Assembly: GCF_020184175.1 (NCBI RefSeq)
Contig: NC_065531.1
Coordinates: 49,435,213 to 49,499,212 of the forward strand
Source: Aphis gossypii
Lineage: Eukaryota > Arthropoda > Insecta > Hemiptera > Aphididae
DNA: 64,000 nt
Direction of reading: 5' to 3'
Shown: positions 55,131-64,000 of the stretch, piece by piece
Layout of the letters: each line of letters begins with the position of its first letter
How positions within the stretch are numbered: position 1 is the stretch's first letter
Notes under the pieces: generated by a model
The model's input: only the letters and a program-made list of their open reading frames with translations
Told to the model about the DNA's origin: nothing
The model's database searches: none
Translations under genes and position numbers: made by a program

Positions 55131-56255
55131 TAATGGCCAAGCGACTATGACTAATGACGTAAAACTCGCAGGGTTTCGATGTATATTTTAATAATTTATC
55201 TAATATTTCAAATTTATTATCTGCACGTTCGCTGTATAATATAGTTAAACGCGTCTCCCAAATCGACAACTAGTTAAAATAATAACGTAAATATTTACTC
55301 GTACGACCATAGCCATACCACCACGATGTCGACGAGTGTAGGCATATATTGGTAAATTATGTAATATTTAACTATTTAGATATGTATCATGCGACCTTGT
55401 CACGAGTCACGACCTAAAGTACATTACGCACGCACGATTACGCACAATATTCCATTTAACCCGTTTCCAATTACCTTATTGGGATTTTAATGATGTAAAA
55501 CAATGTATTACCAGCAGCTCGTACCCATACGTGGTGAGATTATCGTAAAAGATTTTATCGGTTTCCGTCGAAATTATCCGCGCCCGCGTGTGTATTTCTA
55601 GTATTGGATCCCTATGGCTCGCACAAATCATCACAACGGACGTTACGCGATTTCCCTCGAACCATAATAATATCGTATACTGTGTGAGATTTACACCATC
55701 CCGTTTGCGAAATATTCTTCCGATTCTACGTAAATATAGATACATATTATGTACGGTCGCCGGCGTCCCTGCATACATATTATTATTATGAATATATCCT
55801 TTCTATACATACGCAATACGCATATATGAGTTTTGTGTTTATTTTATAGGGCAAATATATTTATACGACAATAATACAATATGTCATGTAATAATGTGTA
55901 TTTTGCTTGAATGTATAAATTCGCCTTATACCTTTTACGAACGTACGTACGTATATGTATATATATATAGATATATATATATAAAATAACAATCCGAACG
56001 AAATTTAAGAGATACGCTTTAGGAATTGTCAGGGATATTGTGCGAGAGCTGCAAACTCGGTCCAACGGACGTCCGTATATATAATATATACATTATATAT
56101 ATATACGTTTGGTAGGTGTGTGCAAAGCTCATGCGATATTGCGCTGAGAATTTATGGCGTCTTTGATTTTATCGAAAACTAGAGGAGGAAAAAAATAGGA
56201 AAATCGCACACACACACCAATATATCAGGAACGCATTCGGTTAAGTGGACGTGCA

Positions 56256-56264
56256 TTTTGGCGC
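56256..56264 (+). promoter_or_regulatory. E2F-like site TTTTGGCGC
   Basis: It matches the E2F consensus TTTSSCGC. It lies 31 nt before a consensus donor (ACAG|GTAAGT, GT at 56295) in a CpG-richer block. Function is inferred from the motif only. Confidence 0.3.
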
Positions 56265-56294
56265 ACGTTACGCCGGCTCTGTCAATTATAACAG

Positions 56295-56300
56295 GTAAGT
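56295..56300 (+). other. Orphan consensus splice donor
   Basis: ACAG|GTAAGT in a CpG-rich block is a textbook donor on the same strand as Pgant but 22 kb past its first coding exon. It could end an alternative non-coding first exon of Pgant or the first exon of a gene nested in or beyond the intron. No coding frame leads into it convincingly. Confidence 0.3.
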
Positions 56301-57664
56301 ACGAACGCCCCCCACACGCGCGTGCTCGCGTTATATCATATTATGTACGTAATTCATACAAGCGTAAATTATAAAACGTGCTTGGAATTATAATATATTA
56401 ATTCGTACATACACATATACATATTATATATATATTATATATTCGCGTGCGTGTAGCTTACGGGGCCGAGTTTTTGTCGGCATTTACGTGTATAGTGACT
56501 ATACAGTGTATACATATACGAAAACGCCGATGATATTACACGTCGAACCCGAAACGGATTTTTACAAATCGGACGAGAGGCTCAAAACGCACGAAACGAT
56601 TGGGATTTTCGTGTCCGTTTTTAATTAAACGTCATCGTCGCGCGTGATGATGTATTCATAAACCGCTCCCCGCGCGATAGGTCTCCGCGTGCATTGTTAA
56701 AAAACAGGTAGGTATAGGTACATAACCCTTTTTTTCGCGTCGATTTTTTTTTCTTCTATTTCGACCATAACTCACGCGAACCCCGAACACGGTCATCGCG
56801 TAATAGGTACATATCTCGCGGCCATTTTTGACGCGATCGGATTGGAATTCTAAATTTATAATCGCAGTCGTCCGATTGTACCTACATGTGTTACGCCACC
56901 TTGTCTAATATACTTTCGCGTCTATACCGCGATCGGCCGAATTCGATTTCTCTCGACTAGCGACCCATCACAAGCGTCGGGTCATAAACGTATTTAATAC
57001 TGCACGCGATTATTATATGTGTGTACGAATTTATGATACACGCGTTATTTATTAAACGGACGGTAATGAGAAGGTTTCATTCACCGCAAACCGATACTCG
57101 TGGTAAAATATTATTATACGTTTTCACCGGGAACTCGCGAGGTTTTAACGGTCACCAGTCGCACATTGCGCATCCCGAGATGAGAAAATGGGAGAAAAAA
57201 CAATATATAAATACAAATTATAAATACAATAATGATAATGGCAGAAACTCCAAAGAACCGACGCCGCCGCTGCCATAGTATTATAATTCGAAATCGTTAC
57301 GCGCGTCCGATGTACTATCATTATTGCTACAGCGTACGGCGCGTAATGCGCGTTATTACGTGAACTTATTATACGCACGCAATCCTTTAACGCGTCACGC
57401 TGACAATTCGAAGTTAATAAATATGCATTAAACAACGGTTATTTCTTTTCTTATTTTTTTTTTTTTTTTTTAATTATACGCGAAAAAGATCACATTAATT
57501 TCTGCGATATTCCATTTAATGACTCCCATAAAATGTTACATAGATAATACAATTAATATATCCGTGGAAATTTATTATAGCCATCTGATCACAACGTATG
57601 ATATTTTATCGCTCGACAATTCGTAGACGGCAGAGATAACGGCTTAGAACCTAACCTTGAGTCC

Positions 57665-57965
57665 ATAAAACTATGCTTGAAACCTGCTCCGTAATGTGTT
57701 CTTTCATTAAAAATAAACCGCATGACGATCGGATGAATGATTTCCGAGATCATTGGCATCTAAGATTCGCACATGTGTTATTTAAGACGTATCCGTGTGC
57801 AATTTTCCTAGAATCTGATTGCAACGTTATTGCATTACCTACCTGGCTCAATTGTGAATCTAAACTATTCTGAGACCCTTCGAACGCACACAAAACATTT
57901 CATCAAAATCGATCCAGCTGTTTAGAGGAGTTTAGTGATACACGCACGTACAGAAAAATATAAAG
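57665..57965 (+). mobile_element. Probable decayed RTE-like or similar element, 3' end
   Basis: The stretch carries phrasing that I associate with 3' tails of dispersed insect elements: an AACCGCATGACGATCGGATG segment, TTTCCGAGATCA, and at 57900-57935 TTTCATCAAAATCGATCCAGC followed by a TTTAGAGGAGTTTAGTG run. It is GC-richer than the flanks and followed by AT-rich simple sequence and a (TA)n array at 58011, as is common for RTE tails. No intact protein is present. The open frame 57673-57873 shows no recognisable domain. Class assignment is from memory and uncertain. Confidence 0.4.
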
Positions 57966-58003
57966 ATGATCAATAAATAATAAATAATAATATAAATAAT
58001 ACA

Positions 58004-58010
<7 letters not shown>

Positions 58011-58052
<42 letters not shown>
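58011..58052. repeat. (TA)n microsatellite, 42 nt
   Basis: An uninterrupted TA array that follows the probable RTE-like tail. It is the longest perfect dinucleotide run I see in the window. Confidence 0.95.
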
Positions 58053-58056
<4 letters not shown>

Positions 58057-59400
58057 CTCATTATTTAAAAATGATTAGGTAATACGTATATTAATTTATG
58101 TAAAATATATAATTTTTTTCATTTAGTATGACTAATATTATTTATTTTGTTTAATCACAAGCCTGTTATTTTTCAATATTATAATGATTTATACGTGATA
58201 AAGCATTAAACTTGTTTAATTAATGTTTCTATACAATATAATATTGTGACACTGACTAAAGGTAATTAATTTTTACAAAAAGAACCTTTGAAGTTTATTG
58301 ACTCTATCGTTTCGTAAATTAAAGTTATACGAAACCACCGCGAAATAGCTACTTAAACGCTAAAAATAATTATTATATTTTGATTGTTCGATTATATCAC
58401 TTTAACAAAATGTATATTATCTAAATAAATGTATAAATATATTTACATTCGTATTAATTTCAAAACTCAAAAAAAATTGTGACTATTAATAAAAAAAATA
58501 ATGTTTTTAAATTAATTCCTATTATGAAATCGACGTGCACGATTTCGGCGTAGGAATTTGTTTACGTTTAGAAAATTAAACAACGTGAATTGGCACGTTT
58601 AATAGAGTAGGTGCATACCTACTATAATTTTATGCTTTATCGGCAAATCCTCAGTCATTATATATTTATGATTTGTAAATATAATATATTTATTTAAATA
58701 CCTGTATAAGTACCTACATATTATAAAAGCATGTACTTCTTCTAAACTCGTTTTATTATTAAATTTATTCGATTTTGAAAAACATTATTGTGATAATATT
58801 ATAGATTGAAGTATACACGAGTAATAATTATCCGTGACTACATTTTAGAATTTTTTTTTTAATCTCTATTATTAATCTATTGTATAGTTTCATATGTATA
58901 AGTTATAAGTTTTTAAAAACAGCTTTTATTAAATATTAAAAAACAAACATTATTATTTTTGTTTTAAATTTATAACATTACTTTTTATCAAGTTTTATAT
59001 ATAGGTGCACTATAAATTATTCTCTGCAGTAGTTTAAAAACAAATTCAACTTTAATTCTAACCAAGCCGATTAATAAAATTAAAGATATAGCTTGTGAAT
59101 TGTGTACCCGTAATATATTAGTTGTGTGTATATAGTATATACATACCAAAATGGATATTTCATAGAAAAAAATTACGAAATAATTTATGTTTTTTTTTTT
59201 TTTAAACGTTTATGTATTAAAGTTTTAAATAAAACTGCCTGTTTGAAACACATTCAACTCTCCTTATTATAATTACTATAAGAGTAAAGATCAGGTTTTG
59301 ATTTTTTTTTTTTTAATATTAGGAAAATCTAAAAACAAGATAACGAGTAAACGAGTTTGCTCGCAGTTTATAATATAATCCAGTTGTTTTAAACGCATAA
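58053..59400. other. AT-rich presumed intron
   Basis: AT-rich sequence with T runs at 58852 and 59190. No gene or element recognised. Confidence 0.6.
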
Positions 59401-62110
59401 CATTTCTAGTGGTTAACAATAGGGTTTAATATAACGTCGTAGGTTGTGCACGGAAACAATGCGCCTCATTATTGCTGCATTATTATTACATTAATTGAAA
59501 AAGCGTGATCATTTACTACTAGTAGCGAACAAGTTGAGGTCAGCTCGCCGCGAAAAAGGTTCTGTGGTAGGAATGCGTATGATGATGTACCTATACATAC
59601 TAAATATAATGTATAGACGGCAACAAGCTACGAAGAAAAATGAAATTCGCCCTTTTATAGAATTCGCGTTGCATAATACACCACCGTCTACCTCATCCCT
59701 CGCCACTCCCTTCGCTGACACCGTCACACTGGCGCGAAAACTTTCTTCCGCCGTAACTATATTCTCCCGCTAGCGTGAAACTTTCCATTTGTCAGCACCA
59801 CCCTCCTCCATTTGGCGCTTCCGCCGCGACACCCCCGCAAACGTTTGGCGTGAACCGGCTTTAGACAAAATATAAATAAATAAAATTCTGTGCGTCGGGC
59901 TGCAGTAAAAACTACATCCGTCGAATAAATTCTACTAAGTCCTGCACAATACGTATACGCACGCGAAATGTTTGTCTAGTTAATGTTCGTTTGTTGTTAT
60001 TGTCATCGTTGTTTTTTTTTTTTTTTTACTTTTTATTTATCACCACTTGTGCACTTGGCTATTGGCGGGTGTGCACCAGTAATTTGCCAGTTAGGGGCTG
60101 GAGGCCCAAACAACACACAATGTATATAATGGTCGACCCGGAGGGTTTAATTAAAACCGAATATGTACCAAATGGCGGGCGTGGATATAGACGGCTGCTG
60201 TGGGATAGATGTAATGAAGTTAATTAAAAACACCAACTATACTTCCACCAGCCACCGGCGGCGATGTATGTGTGTACTACGTGTACGTATTCGGTGAATT
60301 ATAAACTCTGACCAATCGATTTAAAAACAAAATGATAGGAAATAAGTTAGATTTTTTTTTCGTTCCGTGAAATTTGTCAAAAATACGCATTGTATATTAT
60401 AATAACGACCCTTGACAACGGACACCCATCGCACAAAAATAATGGTTAGAAACACTTTTTGACACTTGCCCTCTTTTAGGGACGCCCCTCGCCGCATGCG
60501 TCTCCACCACTCGCGCTCGCAAATTCCACTAATCGATTCTCGTTGATGGAATATTTAACGATAATTATAATGTCTAAAATTGTTTATGTGTGTGTGTGTG
60601 CGTATATTCTACTTTGATCTGTCACAAACTGTTGTTGTTATCGTGATGCGATGTTCTACAGATAATTGGAGTAAATAGCAGAGTGTATATTATATCATAT
60701 TATATAAAGTGTTACGATCAGATAAATTTCGTATTTTCCGTGTTTTGCGTTTTCGATATAGTTTGCGTTGTATATCACATTATGAACAATATATATATAA
60801 TACCGTATTAATAATAATTCGCTCTCGCGTGACGTTTCCGGGTGTGTATTATTTCTGCCGAAATTGAATATTTCATCCAACTGTATATCAGATATGCAGT
60901 GTAAAACTGCGAACGACAACAAACCTATAAGTTATAGTTTGATCGACGGCAAAATCACTCGATAAGTATACTTGCACGTATATATAACTGCAATAGTTAT
61001 AATTAACAGTTTACCAGTTAATATAATATTCGTTGTTGTACGACCAGTCACTTGCAGTGTAACGCTTAAATTCAACGGAATTATAAATAATATTAAATCA
61101 TCATATAATATATTCTCGGTGAATATTTGTATACTGTACAGAATTAAAACACAACGTCTGATAAAATTGATTTCGGCCGATGGTTGTTTGTAAGAATTCA
61201 AACCGTCAATATATCCCTATTTCCCACGGTTCTTTTTTTTACTTAATTCACAGATGTCTAAAATACACATGTGCTCGCGTCGTACTCAAAGCGCGCCGAT
61301 CGATCGAAATCGCGTGAAAGACTATTGGCTTTTGTACTGTATTTTCGCCACAAGACATTAAATATATGTTATTATATAATGCAAACGAGGTCGTCGTCAC
61401 ACGTGACGTACACTGTCATAGTGCCATGTGTTTCCTTTTATGCTGCAGCGCCACCTCATTATAATATATATACCTACACGCGTATAACACGTACATATAC
61501 CTGACCCTGCTATATCCCTGTGCACATATATAATACTCGTACACATGTAGAATAATATTATGTAATACATATTGTCTAGTTGTGTTATTATACACGCGTG
61601 GCCGATAATATAATGAACAGACAAATGCAATTCGTTATCACGAGGTACCTCGGCATACCACACTCCAACCGTCAGGCAAAGCATCGGTGGCGGTAGCGTG
61701 CGGGGCGGACTAATGTAAAGCATTTATCGACCCGTCTTCATACACCGTGAACGACCGCGTCCTTCGCCGCTGCGAGTATAATTTGATTCCGTTTTTAAGG
61801 CCATCGGACGTAAGCATTGTCTCTCTATTAGTATAATGTTATAATATTTAGGTGGATATTGTTTATTCCACAGTATCGGATCTATATATATATACTGTAC
61901 ACGCACGCATGGTGTAAGATGAACGATCATCTCGCTCACGATCGCCGAACGCCACCGCGTACACAATCGGATTCGGCCGACTCGCGATATCATAAGGTCG
62001 ACGGTGGTGTTGTAATAACGATTGAAACAACGAAGACGTCGAGTTGTTTATTGTTTCTACTAACCCTGAAATCGAAACAATTTTGTGATCTTAACGATAA
62101 TCATTATTTC
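59401..62110. other. Extended CpG-rich block
   Basis: GC-richer stretches at 59480-60290, 60420-60560 and 60800-62050 carry many overlapping short frames on both strands with no recognised domain, plus the E2F-like pair and a GT run near 60586-60600. The frame 59991-60227 begins in a poly-T tract. The block may hold a promoter or non-coding exons. Confidence 0.4.
59732..59818. promoter_or_regulatory. Pair of E2F-like sites
   Basis: GCGCGAAAA at 59732-59740 is the reverse complement of TTTTCGCGC, and TTTGGCGC lies at 59811-59818. Both fit TTTSSCGC, about 80 bp apart, in a pyrimidine-rich, CpG-rich stretch with a further TTTGGCG at 59844-59850. This resembles an E2F-responsive promoter or enhancer, but no transcript start is evident. 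Confidence 0.3.
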
Positions 62111-63480
62111 GTTATACATTTTAACATTATATGTATGTGTTAGAAACACGATGAATACGTTTATTATGTATTGTATACTATTAGCCTACTGTCCTGACCT
62201 ATATGATATAATATTATTGTATTATTGTGTTGTTAGAAGGTGTCTACTACGTGCACATTTTACTAGAATCAAACTATAAATATAAATTTACTATTCTCAA
62301 ATAGAATTAATAAATATATTATATAACATGATGTATTATAGGTATACTATAAATAAACTTAATAAATAATAGGTTTTTACAAGCGTTACAAACATACTAC
62401 AATATGCTGCATATAATTGTGAATTATCGTTTAAAAAATAATTAAATAATACCTATTAATACTATTTTTTTTATAAATGTAAGATAAATTTAACTTAAAC
62501 TTTTAATTATTATTATTTTTATGACAAAAATAATATAACTGTTCCAAATGATTAAGGAAAAAAGGTTAGTTAAATTTGAAAATAATATATTTACAGGATG
62601 CTTATAAATTTATATTTGCAGACAGTTATATATTGGTATAGGTCATACATAATACAAAATATGTAAAATATGTGTGGTATAGTATGAGATTTTAGGTAAT
62701 TATTTTTAGACATATCATGATATATCTACTTTTTTTGACCAATTTGGTCTGAATGTTTTTGGAAGTTAAAACTCAAAAAATATATACAAAATGTATAAAA
62801 ACAAAGTATTTGAATTAAATATAAAGCTTATGCTGAATTAATTTTTTATTTTATAAACCATATTTAAAGTATGAATTAATTGCATTTACGGCGATGAGTC
62901 ATAATATACGGTTACTTAGACTTAACATCGTTGATATATATATAGGTATTATTATCTAATATCTATACATGAAAACTATGACGTATTGAAATAATGTAAT
63001 TTTCGAATTCTGTTGTACGGATAGTGTGTAGGTGCTAAACATGGCCGTATCATAAACACGTATACGCTCATCAAAGATAATGTAATTAATCGCATAAATT
63101 TATTTATTTTATTTATACTATCAAATTTCAAACAATTACATTCTGGCATGCATTAAGTACAGTTTTCTCTTTTTGGATGTATGACTATTAATAATTTATT
63201 TTATGAAATATTCCTTCGGAGCATCAATATTGTGTCGATAAAATACATAACATGCAAATAAATGTTCCAGTACTTCAGGAATGCTTGTATACCCATTACG
63301 TTATCAGCATTGTTATCAGCGTTTTCCTAATACTTCATGCAATAATATGCTTCTTATTATTACCAATGTATTGGTTTAATTTCGTGAATTTATGCTTTAT
63401 AGCTTATGCGCTGTGCCCAGTTCTTTTAATTTGATTTTTAAATAATAATATTTTGACTACGCTGCAAATTTTTTTATAAA
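62111..63480. other. AT-rich presumed intron
   Basis: AT-rich sequence; the short hydrophobic frames at 62085-62279 and 63252-63434 show no motif. No gene is supported. Confidence 0.6.
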
Positions 63481-63520
63481 CTCATTTCTTTAGTATTCTG
63501 AATACCGGACACCATATGCA

Positions 63521-63537
63521 CAAAAAGCCACCTGTTG
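63521..63537 (+). repeat. Direct repeat copy 1
   Basis: CAAAAAGCCACCTGTTG recurs at 63734-63750 with one change (T to G), 213 bp downstream. A GGTGGCT in inverse orientation lies between them near 63702. Confidence 0.6.
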
Positions 63538-63547
63538 TGCATGCTTT

Positions 63548-63555
63548 TGACGTCA
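63548..63555. promoter_or_regulatory. CRE-like palindrome TGACGTCA
   Basis: A perfect CREB/ATF consensus palindrome in a CpG-richer block at the end of the window. It lies between two copies of a 17-bp direct repeat. Regulatory function is inferred from the motif. Confidence 0.35.
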
Positions 63556-63733
63556 CACAATTCAAAATAATAGCCTTTTTCACCTCATTCGAGTTCGCAC
63601 ACAATACAAAGGTCCAGCATTTACCTTCTATCACCCTCTCTCGCTTATTTCGGCTTTTTTTTTTTTGCTTTTTCGTTTTTTGTTTTTATCCGTTTAAACG
63701 TGGTGGCTAATTCGACGGGATCCGGCGATAAAT

Positions 63734-63750
63734 CAAAAAGCCACCGGTTG
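63734..63750 (+). repeat. Direct repeat copy 2
   Basis: CAAAAAGCCACCGGTTG, the second copy of the repeat at 63521. The GCCACC core is unusual in this AT-rich sequence. Confidence 0.6.
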
Positions 63751-64000
63751 AAAAGCGTTTTGTTTTTTTCCCTATGCTAGTCCCTCTTTTAAACACAGAC
63801 CCTGGGACCTTTTACAAATTTCCGTTTATTAACTTTGGACCCCACGCGTTTACGGTGTACACACGGGCGCGCATAAATATAGTTTACGTATTATAGTTCG
63901 TTCGATATCGATCTCTGTGAATTAGTAGTTCATTGTCCAACCTCTAGAAAAAAGGCGGCTCCCACTGAATCCCACACGTGATATATGACCTGCCATATAT

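Larger units (their letters stand above)
55131..57480. other. Extended CpG-rich block
   Basis: This is one of the two longest CpG-rich stretches outside the coding exon, strongest at about 56220-57410. It holds the E2F-like site and the orphan donor at 56295, a CAGGTAGG motif near 56706 (Zelda-type consensus) and palindromic TA-rich tracts near 56070-56105. The frames 55476-55791, 55844-56065, 57021-57278 and 57145-57435 match no family. It is a strong candidate promoter or enhancer region. Confidence 0.4.
63481..64000. other. CpG-richer block at the window end
   Basis: GC-richer sequence with the CRE palindrome, the 17-bp direct repeat pair, a T-rich tract near 63650-63690 and a CACACGTGAT E-box near 63976. 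It may continue beyond the window. Confidence 0.4.

Noticed and set aside
1..64000. CRISPR array, bacterial operon or symbiont-derived gene
   Set aside because: No regularly spaced repeats and no bacterial-type gene; composition and splicing signals are eukaryotic throughout.

Overview
The window is AT-rich eukaryotic DNA. It has many A/T runs, (TA)n arrays and scattered TAGGTA/TACCTA motifs, and only one exon can be called with confidence. Base composition, the motif bias, long introns and an insect-type glycosyltransferase exon fit an insect, most likely an aphid or related hemipteran. That assignment is inference. There is no operon structure, rRNA, tRNA, CRISPR array or bacterial-type gene.

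The single clear gene begins at 33748 on the + strand. It is the first coding exon (33748-34316) of a polypeptide N-acetylgalactosaminyltransferase (Pgant/GALNT family), a type II Golgi membrane enzyme that starts mucin-type O-glycosylation. The exon encodes the short cytosolic tail, the membrane anchor, the stem and the lead-in to the catalytic domain. It ends at a consensus GT donor. No catalytic-domain exon was found in the remaining 29.7 kb, so that stretch is probably one long intron. A 5' leader (33525-33747) with one in-frame upstream ORF precedes the start codon. A plausible non-coding first exon lies near 32015-32148.

Layout: 1-31590 is upstream intergenic or 5' intronic DNA, AT-rich with short CpG-richer blocks near 2.9, 5-6, 10.7-11.7, 18-19.7, 20.5-21.2, 23.3-24.2, 25.5-25.8, 26.7-27.2 and 28.1-29.5 kb. 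The Pgant promoter and leader region runs from 31.6 to 33.7 kb. The presumed intron, 34.3-64 kb, has further CpG-richer blocks near 40.5-41.3, 43.0-43.6, 45.2-46.2, 48.2-49.5, 55.1-57.5, 59.4-62.1 and 63.5-64 kb. These blocks are candidates for enhancers, alternative first exons or unannotated promoters.

Two mobile-element relics are visible. One is a 5'-truncated Jockey-like non-LTR retrotransposon tail with a target-site duplication (53532-54050). The other is a probable decayed RTE-like 3' end running toward a (TA)n array (57665-58052). No new multi-gene system was found. The best leads are candidate exons and promoters inside the CpG-rich blocks and one 211-codon open frame at 45230-45865.
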